From NCBI GenBank assembly GCA_963783095.1, contig CAWAMR010000002.1, positions 1,178,001 through 1,242,000 of the forward strand: 64,000 nucleotides of DNA. Direction: 5' to 3'. The translations under genes were made by a program, and so were the position numbers. Below are positions 38,945 through 49,200 of this stretch, in pieces. A model generated the notes under the pieces. It saw only the letters and a list, made by a program, of their open reading frames with translations. It was not told where the DNA came from and searched no databases. The DNA is from CAWAMR01 sp963783095 (GTDB taxonomy: Bacteria; Planctomycetota; Planctomycetia; Gemmatales; Gemmataceae). Numbering within the stretch: the stretch's first letter is position 1; each line of letters begins with the position of its first letter.

Positions 38945-39081
38945 AAATCGCGGCCAGGAATTGCGTTCGGAGTCAGCGGATGCCGGCTCACCACTGGTCG
39001 CGTAGTGTTAATTATCGACGCTTGGAACTGAATAGTCAAGCCGAATTTCTTTCTATGTCCCGAAGGGGATGCTGAATACCG

Positions 39082-39930
39082 ATGGAAGCGGTCATACAAC
39101 TCAAGAGTCTCAGCGTTCGATTCGGATCCTTTCTCGCGGTCAACAACCTCGATCTCGACTTGTATCGCGGTGAGCTTTTCGGGTTGCTTGGACCCAACGG
39201 GGCCGGCAAAAGCACAACCGTTCGCGTTCTCATCGGCCAGCGCAGACCCTCCGAAGGCCAGGCGCTCGTCTGCGGTCACGATGTCACCACAGCCTGGGCC
39301 AAGATCAAACCGCTGGTCGGCTACGTTCCCGACCGCGACAATCATTTCGATGAATTTACAGGCCGGCGTAATCTCCAGTTCTTCGCCGGTTTGTACCATG
39401 TTCCGGAAAGCCGGGTCGATGCCTGTCTGAAACTGGTGGAACTCGATGAGGCCGCCGACCTGCTCGTGCGCGGCTACTCGATGGGGATGCGCAAGAAGCT
39501 GTTGCTGGCGCGGGCGCTGCTGCACGAGCCGAGGGTGCTCTATCTCGATGAGCCGACCGCGAACCTCGACATTCATTCCTCAGCGATCGTCCATCGAATC
39601 TTGCGCGAGCACGTCAAGAACGGCGGCACAGTTCTGCTCACCACCCACAATATGACGGAAGTGGAGTCGATTTGCGATAGGGTTGCCATTCTCTGCCGAG
39701 GTAAGTTGGTCGCGCTGGACACGCCGCTCAATCTTCGTCAGCAACATACCGAGCGCAAGGTCGATGTGATTCTGAATACCGGCGAACGGCTGGTTCTCGA
39801 TCTCGATTCCGACAGCGATCGTCATCGGCTTGGAGAGATGACGATCACCGATCGGGTTGGCTCGCTGCACACGCGCGAGTTTGATTTCCACTCAACCTTT
39901 CTTAAACTCACCGGAACAGAATTCGACTAG
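39082..39930 (+). CDS. ABC exporter ATPase
   Basis: 282 residues, intact. Walker A LLGPNGAGKSTT near residue 36, Q-loop VGYVPDRDNHFDEF, a signature YSMGMRKKLLLARAL (SMG rather than SGG), Walker B VLYLDEPTANLD, and H-loop TTHNMTEVES. The CcmA/NatA exporter type. Followed by its membrane subunit (40057-41306), with a hairpin between them. Cargo unknown; this pair differs in sequence from the one at 10-12 kb. Confidence 0.92.
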   Translation: MEAVIQLKSLSVRFGSFLAVNNLDLDLYRGELFGLLGPNGAGKSTTVRVLIGQRRPSEGQALVCGHDVTTAWAKIKPLVGYVPDRDNHFDEFTGRRNLQFFAGLYHVPESRVDACLKLVELDEAADLLVRGYSMGMRKKLLLARALLHEPRVLYLDEPTANLDIHSSAIVHRILREHVKNGGTVLLTTHNMTEVESICDRVAILCRGKLVALDTPLNLRQQHTERKVDVILNTGERLVLDLDSDSDRHRLGEMTITDRVGSLHTREFDFHSTFLKLTGTEFD

Positions 39931-39953
39931 GGCGAGCGACAGAAAGAGATTTT

Positions 39954-40012
39954 CGCTTACTTCGTGCGCGGCTCTCGTGGTTTCGGCGAAGAGCCGCGCA
40001 TGAAGTAAGCGG
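39954..40012. repeat. hairpin between ABC ATPase and permease genes
   Basis: Arms CGCTTACTTCGTGCGCGGCT and its complement around a TCGTGGTTTCGGCGAA loop. The same word, TTACTTCGTGCGCGGCTCT, is found in the repeats at 29831-29990. May modulate relative expression of the two subunits by stalling or processing (inference). Confidence 0.7.
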
Positions 40013-40056
40013 TGGGGGTAAATCTGTTTCTGCCGCTCGTCCAAGAACACCGGGAA

Positions 40057-41306
40057 ATGAAAGGGTTCATGCGCTGGTATATTCTGAAAACTCTGTTGCA
40101 CAAGGAAGCCTTGCGGCACACCGCCAACCGGGGCGGCTTGGCGCTCGCCGGTTTGCTGATCACCACCGCTCTGTTGCTGGCTATCTTCAACCCGGCCGGC
40201 GAAAAGTCGGTACAGCTCATCGGCGGAGTCCACCATTGTATCATTCACATCGATGAGCGGTCTCCTTTGCGCAATTACCTGGTAAGTCGTGTGCCGGATT
40301 ATCTTCAGGGCCGTCTCGTCTTCTACAAACCGCCGAATCCCGATATCGTCAACCGAGAACTGAGTACCCCTCAGACCGGCACAGCAGTGATCGAGGTTCT
40401 TGGACGTACCAATGTGGAAGGAAAGCGATACGAGGAGTTCTGGATTTGGTATCCAACCGGGGATCGCGGAAGTGTGGAGATTTACGAAAATTGGTTCTGG
40501 CGCGAAGTATATCAGTTCTACCGGGACCGGGCCGCAGAGCAATTGAAACAAGCGGGTGTAGACGTCGAATCGCGCTTTCCCACGACCGATATCTTTCGAG
40601 ATGAGTTGTGGCTGCAACGGCGTTCCTTCGAAAGTTTACGAAATGACTATCGACAACTACTTCCTGCAACGGAGAAACGGAACGATGCGATCCCTGAATT
40701 CGTGCTGCGAGAGGAGAAACTAAAGGGATCGACACTCGACATGCGCGCGGCTATCGCCACGGCTCTGGTAATGTTCTCGCTGTTTTTTACGTGCGTCTAT
40801 TTAATGCCGTCGCTGACCTGCGAAGAACACGAACGAGGGTTATTGCTGGCACAGGCGCTTTCGCCCGCGACAGCAATGGAAATTCTCGCGCGAAGTTTCT
40901 GTTCTATCCAACCTTCGGCATCCTGCTGGCGGCGCTTCTTGGCGGGCTTCACAATCCTGGCGTTTTGACCCAGAAATTCTTTTGGTTCACGTTGCTAACG
41001 CTGGCGGTCGGGACACTCGGCATCGGAATGACTATTGCGTCGTTGGCAAGAACGCAGCGCTCGGCAAGTCTAAGCGCGCTTTGCTACGCCCTGGCGATCG
41101 CGATGGTACTGCTGATTTGCCAGCAGAACAATATCGGGTATTTTCCCTGGATCGTTCTCGAATATCATGCACCCAATCTGCTGCACGCAACGTTGACGAA
41201 CCAGGTATCGCCCGGACTGTGGTGGAACCTCCTCGGTGCAGCGATTCTGGCGGTAGGATGGGTATTTGTTGCCGCGATATTATTCCGCCAGCGCGGCTGG
41301 CAATAA
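40057..41306 (+). CDS. ABC-2 exporter permease (one frameshift)
   Basis: About 416 residues when the slip near 40895 is bridged. N-terminal membrane helix LALAGLLITTALLLAIF, a large extracytoplasmic part (about 50-225), membrane helix AIATALVMFSLFFTCVYLMP, then in the second frame FLFYPTFGILLAALLGGL, FWFTLLTLAVGTLGIGM, ALCYALAIAMVLLICQ and LLGAAILAVGWVFVAAILF. This is an ABC-2 type arrangement. Two ATGs, 40057 and 40069, are possible starts. Acts with the ATPase just upstream. Confidence 0.82.
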
Positions 41307-41320
41307 GCGGTCTTGTTGTT

Positions 41321-41563
41321 TCAATTGCTTTGCGCAACCGGATGGAGCGGCTCAATGGAGACCATGTTTTGTAAGCTGATGGTCTTGAAGCGCTCGTAGA
41401 GCAAAGGGTCGCCGGCCGACGGGATGGCCACGACCGCCGAAGTCAGGCCGGGCAAGACGTCCAGGGGCCTCGCCACGTTGAAACTGCGGCCGTCACTCAA
41501 GTGGATTCGGAATGGCTCAAACGGGTTGGCGTTCAACCATTCCAGCAGGTCAGTTGGAGACAT
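41321..41563 (-). CDS. small conserved hypothetical protein
   Basis: 80 residues: MSPTDLLEWLNANPFEPFRI, HLSDGRSFNVARPLDV, then a strand-rich C-terminus. The 'NPFEPFRIHLSDGRxF' pattern belongs to a small, widespread uncharacterised family in planctomycetes that I recall only by pattern. Intact, convergent with the ABC permease gene 14 bp away. A beta-rich fold is likely. Confidence 0.7.
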   Translation of the reverse strand: MSPTDLLEWLNANPFEPFRIHLSDGRSFNVARPLDVLPGLTSAVVAIPSAGDPLLYERFKTISLQNMVSIEPLHPVAQSN

Positions 41564-41753
41564 GGGTTTTATCTCTTGAAAATACTCTTGTGGTTATTGT
41601 ATCATCACCATCTTCCCCATTCCAGGGTGGAATCGATGTTCTCGATATTCCAAGATCATCAGATTTCGCGTGCGAAGCACTACTTGGAATTGCTCCGTTC
41701 CAAAGGAACGTAAACCAGGATCGATCCCGTCACTTCACTTCCGAGACCTTGTC

Positions 41754-42506
41754 ATGCGCAAACTGTTCGTTGTGAGTCTGTTGAGCGCCGTTACCTTCTG
41801 CGTCCCCAATTCGACGCAGGCGCAAACGGCAAAAGAGATCATCAAGAAGGTGATCGAGGCCAATGGCGGTGAGGAAACCCTCAAGAAGTATCCCGCGGCA
41901 AAGATAACCTTGAAGGGTACGATGAACGTCATGGGTATGGATGTGTCGATCAGCGGTGAGGATCTCTTTGTAGTCCCAGGGATGAAGAAAAATACTATCC
42001 ACCTGGAGATTGGCGGGCAGAAGGCTACCCTCATTCAAGTGTACAACAACGGAAAATCCAGAATGACTGTCAATGGCAGGGAATTGCCGGTGAGCACTGC
42101 GTTGAAGGATGAAATGAAGCAAGTGAACAATATCCAAGCGATCTCACAATGTCTGCCGCTGCTCGATGAAAAGATTTATGAGGTCAGCACCATCGAGAAA
42201 CCGGACAACGTGGATGATATGCCCGTTGTCGGCCTGTTGGTGAAAGCCAAGGGCTACAAAGATGTGAAATTGTTTTTCGACGCCAAGACTCACTTTTGCG
42301 TCAAGATCGAACGTCGAGGTCTCGATCCGCAGGAAAAAGAAGTAAAAGAAGAAACCTTCTTCAAAGGCTACAAGAAAATCAAAGGCATCCCTCAACCAAC
42401 CAAGACCGTAACAACTCTGGATGGGAAAAAATTTGCCGAAATCGAAACCACGGATATTCAGCTTCTCGAAAAGATTGACAAGAAGGAATTCGACGTCTCG
42501 GACTGA
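41754..42506 (+). CDS. secreted LolA-like hypothetical protein
   Basis: 250 residues. Signal peptide MRKLFVVSLLSAVTFCVPNS with a TQAQ cleavage region. The mature part starts with AKEIIKKVIEANGGEETLKK, common in planctomycete outer-membrane-lipoprotein-sorting-like proteins, followed by alternating beta strands (ITLKGTMNVMGMDVSISGED, KLFFDAKTHFCVKIERRG, PTKTVTTLDGKKFAEIET) that fit a LolA/LppX half-barrel. Lysine-rich. Probably binds a lipid or hydrophobic ligand in the periplasm (inference). The ATG at 41754 is chosen for the signal peptide. Convergent with gcvT, only two bases apart. Confidence 0.75.
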   Translation: MRKLFVVSLLSAVTFCVPNSTQAQTAKEIIKKVIEANGGEETLKKYPAAKITLKGTMNVMGMDVSISGEDLFVVPGMKKNTIHLEIGGQKATLIQVYNNGKSRMTVNGRELPVSTALKDEMKQVNNIQAISQCLPLLDEKIYEVSTIEKPDNVDDMPVVGLLVKAKGYKDVKLFFDAKTHFCVKIERRGLDPQEKEVKEETFFKGYKKIKGIPQPTKTVTTLDGKKFAEIETTDIQLLEKIDKKEFDVSD

Positions 42507-42508
42507 AT

Positions 42509-43598
42509 CTACTCACGATGATAGAACGGCAGCGCCACTACTTTCGCGGGTGTTGCCGACCCGCGAATGTCCACCGACAATTCGGTTCCGGGGCTGGCAT
42601 TCCCGGGGACGATGTAGGCCATTGCGATCGACTTTTCCAAGGTCGGCGCGAAACTGCCGCTGGTAACCGTGCCGACCGCCTTGCCGCCGGCAAGCACAAG
42701 GCAGCCCTCGCGGGCAGCTCGTTTGCCTTCGAGTTCCAGTCCGATCCGCACCGGCCGATTGGGATCTTCTTTCAGTTTCAGAAGCATTCGCACCCGATAA
42801 AGTCCCCCTTATCGAACTTCACTGCCCAACTTAGGCCAGCTTGAAGAGGATCGATGTTGTCGTTCAATTCGTGTCCGTAGAGCGGCATGGCGGCCTCGAG
42901 ACGGAGCGTATCGCGAGCCCCAGCCCACACGGAAGCACAGGAAAATCGAATCGCCAGGCCGTTTGTTTCTGAGTAAGAATGAATACCAACTCTTCGACAT
43001 AGGATGAGGGGACGATGATTTCATAACCGTCTTCACCGGTGTAGCCGGTTCGGCTCACAATCTGCATACCGTCGTGGTCGGGAATTTCAGCCATCGAGGC
43101 AAAGTAATATTTGAGCTTCCCGGCCTCGGGATTGGTTCGGATCGCATTCGGGCCTTGCAGGGCGATCATCGCCCAGTCGAAGGTCCGATCGGTCACGGTC
43201 ACAGCGCCGGTGCCCAGGTGCTTCTCGATCCACGAAATGATTTTCGTTCGATTGGAAGCATTGACGACCATCAGCCAAAAATCGGCAAGACGATAGACGA
43301 GCACATCATCCAGAATCCCTCCGTGTTCGTTGCAGATCAAGCCATAGCGAACCTGACCCGGTTTCATGGTCGATGCATTATTGGTGAAGATGCTCTGAAT
43401 GGCGGCCAGCGCATCGCGTCCCTCGAAGACGAGCCGGCCCATGTGAGAGATGTCGAACAGCCCGCAGCCGGTCCGGACGGTTTTGTGCTCATCGAGAATG
43501 CCGGTGTACTGAACGGGCATATCCCAGCCGCCAAAGGGAACCATGCGCACTTTGTGGGAGACATGCCAGTTAAACAATGGAGTGCGCAAATTATCCAT
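42509..43598 (-). CDS. gcvT: glycine cleavage system T protein (two frameshifts)
   Basis: About 363 residues over slips near 42925 and 42800. Aminomethyltransferase that moves the methylene group from lipoyl-H protein to tetrahydrofolate, releasing ammonia. Visible: VPFGGWDMPVQYTGILDEH, LFDISHMGRL, NASNRTKIISWI, WAMIALQGPNA, YTGEDGYEI, then in the other frames DTLRLEAAMPLYGHELN and VGTVTSGSFAPTLEKSIAMA. All the landmarks of GcvT are kept. No gcvH or gcvP in the window. The start at 43598 is the family's usual one. Confidence 0.92.
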
Positions 43599-43691
43599 AA
43601 TCGGTATCTTGGCCGATCGGTTGCAAGTTTTGGAAGACCTTGCGGAAGTCTAGGGCACCGATTGGGTTCCAGCAAGTGTCTGCACAAAAAT

Positions 43692-44018
43692 CTACGACAA
43701 CGTCTTTTTTTCTTCTGGTTTTTCTTCTCCATATTTTGTCCGACTCGCACCGTTGCGCACGGCATCGCTCTGCGTTCGGTAAGCGACGTTGATTTGTTCC
43801 TCAGTGTCGTAGGTAAATACCAGTTCGCCGCAATTGCTGCACTGGGGCACCTCCAGGGCGGGCAGGACCACAGTGATTGCTTTGCCATTATCGAAGCGTT
43901 GACACTGATAGGGAATCTGCACGCGCCGCACTTCCTGGTGCCGGCAATTGGGGCAGAACCAAGGAAAAGGGCGACCCTCGGTAAAGACAGGAGCGAACTG
44001 AGGTGACTGTTCAGACAT
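43692..44018 (-). CDS. YgiT-type zinc finger protein
   Basis: 108 residues. Two CxxC pairs (FCPNCRHQEV and PQCSNCGEL) 40 residues apart, with strands between, match the N-terminal zinc-binding domain of MqsA/YgiT antitoxins. The rest is short and lacks the helix-turn-helix of MqsA, so DNA binding is doubtful. Charged C-terminus (EEKPEEKK). It lies between a hybrid kinase gene and gcvT on the same strand. No MqsR-like toxin is next to it. Confidence 0.65.
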   Translation of the reverse strand: MSEQSPQFAPVFTEGRPFPWFCPNCRHQEVRRVQIPYQCQRFDNGKAITVVLPALEVPQCSNCGELVFTYDTEEQINVAYRTQSDAVRNGASRTKYGEEKPEEKKTLS

Positions 44019-44054
44019 CGTGAATACTCACAATACGAATAGTGGGCTGAAATG

Positions 44055-46194
44055 TCACGACACTTCACCGTTGACGGTCGTGCGTTGCAACTGGTCAGAT
44101 ATGGAATGGATCACTTTTTCCAGCGAGCTATAATCAACCGGCTTGGTCAGATGGTATTCGAATCCTGAGCACATCGAGCGCTGTCGGTCCTCTTCCTTGC
44201 CATAGCCGCTGACGGCTACAAGCAGCGAAGACGACGTCGTTGGATCATTTCGCAGCCGGTGCGCGACCTCGTAACCGTCCAGACCCGGCAAGCCGATGTC
44301 GAGAAGAACCACTTCGGCGCGAAATTCCCGTGCCATCTCGACTGCGCTATAACCATCGTGGGCGATTTGCACGTCGTGACCGCTCAGGCGCATCAGGATC
44401 GCCAGGCTTTCCGCCGCGTCGAGGTTGTCGTCCACGACCAGAACGCGGTAATGGTGATTGTCGCCTTTTCCGTTGACTGAACCGACTCCTTTGTCCGGGG
44501 ACTTTCGCTTTTCGGCAGGGAGGATGGGAAGGCGGACCACGAATTCACTGCCCCGGTCCGGCCCCTCGCTAAACGCTTCGACGCGACCCTGATGCATTTC
44601 CACCAGACTTCGAACCAGTGTCAAGCCGATTCCCAGGCCACCCTGGGAACGGTCGAGCGAACGGTCGACCTGAGTGAACAAGTCAAAAACCTTCGTCAGC
44701 ATTTCTTTGGGGATACCCGCACCGTTGTCGCGCACGCGGAAGACCGCTTCCGTCCCTTCCTGCGCGACCGAAAGCCAGATTCGGCCGCCATCCGGAGTAT
44801 ACTTGGCAGCATTGTGCAGCAGATTGGACAGCACCTGCGCCAGACGAGCCGGGTCGCCCTCAACGCAAATGGGCGTTGGCGGCAAAGATACCGTAAACTC
44901 GTGAGCGTGTGCTTCGATGTCGGGCCGACTGCTTTCGGCCGCACTTTCCACGACGGCGGCAACATCGAGGCGTTCGCGCTGAAAACGAATTTTTCCGCGC
45001 GTGATCCGCGAGACGTCAAGGAGATCATCGACCAAACGAACCAGATGGGTTACCTGTCGATCGATGACGGTTCGGACCCATTCGATTTTCGTCAGATCCT
45101 TTCCGCAGAGGTGGAGAACTTGAAGGGCATTGCGAATCGGAGCAAGCGGATTGCGCAACTCGTGCGACAACATTGCCAGAAATTCATTCTTGCGGCGATC
45201 GTTTTCCTGGATGTCGCGGACCAATAGTGCATTCTCGAGGGCCACTCCAGCCCTTCCGGAAAACTCATCCACGATAGAGAGTTCGGTGGAACTCCAGTGC
45301 CGGCCGGACGGCCCCAGCGCGAGCGCGATGGAGCCGCGTGTCTTGCCGCGCACGACCAGGGGGAGAACAACCACGGAATGGACGAGAAAGTCCGGGAAGC
45401 TGTCGCATGTGCCTGTTCCGGCCATGGGCTGAAGCGCGGGCGGGCGAGGAACGCGGGACAAGATCGATTCGAGTTTTCCCGATGAGAGAACTTGCACGTT
45501 CACAGTGGCCAGCCAATCTTGAAGTTGAATGACCCCCGTCAGCGCAGAAACGGTCTTACCTGCGGGCATTCGCCACGCGCATTCGGTTCGTTCGGTCCGG
45601 CCCTGTTCGTCGAGGAGGGTAAGAAAGCTGAAATCGGCCAAATGAGGCACGGCGAACTGGGTCAGAGGTGCGCAGAGTCGTCTCAAGATCGAGCGAATTT
45701 GCCAGCGCCCGGCTCGCCTCGGAGAGAAAACTCGACCGGCGGGCCGATTCCTCAGCGGCTCTCCTTCTTGCATGTTCTTCTGCCTGAAGGGCGACCTGTT
45801 GCCGCATTTGGAACAGTTCGACGAAAACGCGCACCTTGGCGCGCAGGATTTCGGGAACGACCGGAGTTGAGATATAGTCAACACCTCCGGTGGCATAGCC
45901 TTGTGCGCTGCGGACTTCATCGGCGAATGCCGTCAAAAAGATGATGGGCGTATGAGCGGATCGTTTTCGCTTGCGAATGAGTTGAGCCGTTTCAAAGCCA
46001 TCCATAACAGGCATACTAACGTCGAGCAAGATGACGGCAAAGTCGTACTTCAGAACCTGTTTGAGCGCCTCCATACCCGATCGGGCTGAGATGATCTCCT
46101 GACCGAGTTCTTCCAGAATCGATTGATAAACGAGAAATTTCTCGGGGAGATCATCCACGATGAGAATCTTTGTTTTGGATGTATCGGCACTCAT
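44055..46194 (-). CDS. hybrid histidine kinase REC-GAF-HisKA-HATPase-REC (one frameshift)
   Basis: About 712 residues across a slip near 45690. N-terminal receiver (1-125) with KILIVDDLPE and phospho-Asp in VILLDVSMPVMDG; a coiled-coil helix (about 125-165); a GAF-type sensor (about 175-330) with LDEQGRTERTE; HisKA with MLSHELRNPLAPI; HATPase with LLHNAAKYTP (N box) and VRDNGAGIPK and GGLGIGL (G boxes); C-terminal receiver with RVLVVDDNLDAAES and VVLLDIGLPGLDG. Soluble. An SD AAGGGGAC precedes the ATG. Upstream, across the heptamer repeat, lies a giant multi-HAMP kinase on the same strand; they probably form one signalling unit. Confidence 0.9.
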
Positions 46195-46204
46195 GACGTC
46201 CCCT

Positions 46205-46275
46205 TGTTGGGATAACTCCTAGTTTTTACTCCTAACTCCTTACTCCTTACTCCTAACTCCTAACTCCTAACTCCT
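46205..46275. repeat. heptamer tandem repeat between kinase genes
   Basis: On the minus strand the word GGAGTTA or GGAGTAA repeats about eight times between the end of the giant kinase and the start of the next. Each unit contains a Shine-Dalgarno-like GGAG. The true ribosome binding site, AAGGGGAC, is closer to the ATG at 46194. Confidence 0.75.
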
Positions 46276-49200
46276 ACCGATGCAACCACCCCTGAAGTAC
46301 CGCCAACATCTGCTGGGTATCGACCGGTTTGGAGAGATAATCCCAGGCCCCCGCTTCAATACATTTCTCGCGGTCGCCCTTCATGGCCTTGGCGGTCACG
46401 GCAACGATCGGCAGGTTCTTGAGTCGGGGAATCTTGCGGATCGCGCGCATGGTTTCCATACCATCCATTTCCGGCATCATGATGTCCATCAGAACGATAT
46501 CCACCGCGGAATCGTCCTCGAGAATGTTGATCGCGTCCCGGCCGTTGTCTGCCGAAACGATCAGCATGTCGTGTTCTTCGAGCACGGTAGAGAGCGCGAA
46601 AATGTTGCGCATGTCGTCGTCGACGATCAAGACCTTTTTCCCTTGCAGTATCTTGTCCGATTGATGCAGATCGTGAAGGATTTGCCGTTTGGCTTCGGGC
46701 AGCTTGGCAACCTTGCGATGCAGGAAGAAAGTGCTCAAATCGAGCAGCCTTTCGTGCGATCTGGCCCAGCGCAGCGTGCAGTTTTCCGCAAGGCGTTTCC
46801 AGCCTCCTCCTTCCCCGAGGGGGTTGGTATCGCCATAGACGATCACGGGCAGGCGCTGATAAGGCTCTTCCAGACCGGCGTGAAGCACTTCCAACTCATC
46901 GGCAAGGTCAGAGATTTCGGGACTGAGGACGACGCAGTCGATCCGTCTTTCCCGGAGCATCTGGAGAGCGGCCTTGCTGCTGTTCACGGTAGTCGCCTGG
47001 ACATCCTCGGCGGCAATAGAACCCAAGATCGAGTTGCAGCGTTCCTGGTTGGGGTCGATCACGAGCAGGCTCTTCATCTCCCGGCTAATGAATTCACTCA
47101 GCGAGTTGAGCATGATATCGAGGATGTCCCGGCTCTGAACCGGTTTGGCAACGAAGGCCAGCGCACCCGACGAAAGGCGCGTTCCCGCGATTCCTCGGTG
47201 GAAATCACCACAACCGGAATGTGCCGAGTCGCCACGTCGTTCTTCAATCGCTCCAGGACGCGCCAGCCCTCAATATCGGGCAGGTTGATATCGAGTGAAA
47301 TCGCATCCGGTTTGTATTCGCGCGTCAGGGCCAGGGCAGTAGCACCCAGGGAGGTGACCAAACCTTTCCAGCCCCGCTCGCGCACGGTATCGAGGAGAAA
47401 ACGAGAGAACCCCAGATCGTTTTCTACGATCAACAATACACGATCTCCCGGACGAATGTCGTCCCGATCATCTCCCACTTCATTCACCAGAGGAGCGGTG
47501 TCGGAATCGGGCGTTCCGTTCTGCTTGAGAAGTGAATCGACGAGCGCGCCATTGGTGTGACCCGTTCCCTCTGCCTTGGGGGCAACCGCTTTCTCGATAA
47601 AGGTTGCCAGGCGATTGGTCATGCTGGTCGCCATCGACTCGCCGGCCGTCGCCGACTTGCGGGTGGAGCGAGGTGGTGTGTAGATGGTGGGCAGATAGAG
47701 GGTGAACGTGCTTCCTCGACCGGGACTGGACACGAGACGAATTTCACCGCCCAAAAGACGAGAGAGCTCCCGGCTAATAGCCAACCCCAGACCCGTGCCG
47801 CCATACTTTCGACTGGTCGAGCCGTCGGCTTGCTGGAAGGCTTCGAAGATGATCTGCTGCTTGTCGGGAGAGATACCGATACCGGTATCGGCAACCGCGA
47901 ACGCCAGAACTTCCGGAGCGCGATTGAGATCTTCGTTGAGTGGGCTCCAGCCGGCCTGCACCGGATCGATGGTCAAGGTCACTTGACCGTGATGCGTGAA
48001 CTTGAAAGCATTGGACAGCAGATTCTTGATGATCTGCTGCAGCCGTTTGGCATCGGTCAGCATCGACTTGGGCAGACGGGGGTCGAAGCGAATGAGGAAA
48101 TCGACGTTCTTGGATTCGGCAACGTGCTTGAACGTCCGCGACGACATACCCTTGCAGGTCGTCGAGACGAAGCTCGCTGGCATCGACCATGACGGTGCCG
48201 GACTCGATTTTGGAGAGATCGAGAATGTCGTTGATGAGCATCAGCAAGTCGTTGCCGGAAGAGTGGATCGTCTTGGCAAACTCGGTTTGCTTGGGCGAGA
48301 GATTGCCGTCCGGGTTCTTGCTCAACTGGTCCGAGAGAATGAGCAAGCTGTTGAGCGGTGTCCGCAATTCGTGGGACATATTCGCCAGGAACTCCGACTT
48401 GTATTTGGAAGTGAGGGCCAGTTGTTTGGCCTTTTCTTCCAACTCTTGACGGGCTTGCTCGACTTCGCTGTTTTTGCGTTCGACTTCGTGGTTCTGTTGG
48501 GCGAGCAGGCGGGCCTTTTCTTGCAGTTCTTCGTTGGTTTGCTGCAACTCTTGCTGGCGGGTTTGAAGTTGCTGAGCCAGCGATTGAGACTGCTTGAGCA
48601 GGCCTTCCGTCCGCATGTTGGCTTCGATGGTGTTGAGCACGATGCCGATCGATTCGGTAAGCTGGTCGAGCAGAGCCTGGTGCGTGGGGTTGAAGCCTTC
48701 AAACGATGCCAGTTCCAGCACGCCTTTGACCTGGCCCTCGAAGATGAGCGGCAGAACCAGCACGCTGCGGGCAGTGCCTTCGCCGAGTCCCGAAGAGATG
48801 CGAATGTAGCCCGGTGGGAGATTATCGAGAAGAATCTTCTGTTTCTCGACCGCGCACTGGCCGACCACACCCTGGCCGATGCGAATCTGCTTGCCCAGCG
48901 ATTCTCGGCCTTCTGAAGCATAGCTGGCCAGGAGCGTGAGCTTGGTATCGTTCTCGTTGGTATCGAGCACGTAGAACTCGGCCTGCTGGGCCATGACCAC
49001 GGGACACAGTTCGGAGAGCACCATCCGACCCACGTTGGTCAAATCGCGTTGACCTTGAAGCATTCGGCTAAATTTGGCGAGGTTGGTTTTCAGCCAGTCC
49101 TGTTCGGTATTCTTCAGGGTAGTGTCTTTGAGATTGCGAATCATCTCGTTGATCGTATCTTTGAGCGCGGCCATTTCTCCCTGGGCATCAACGTAATGGA

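Noticed and set aside
46280..47560. Plus-strand ORF of 426 residues
   Set aside because: Antisense to the receiver domains of the giant kinase, whose motifs are unambiguous.
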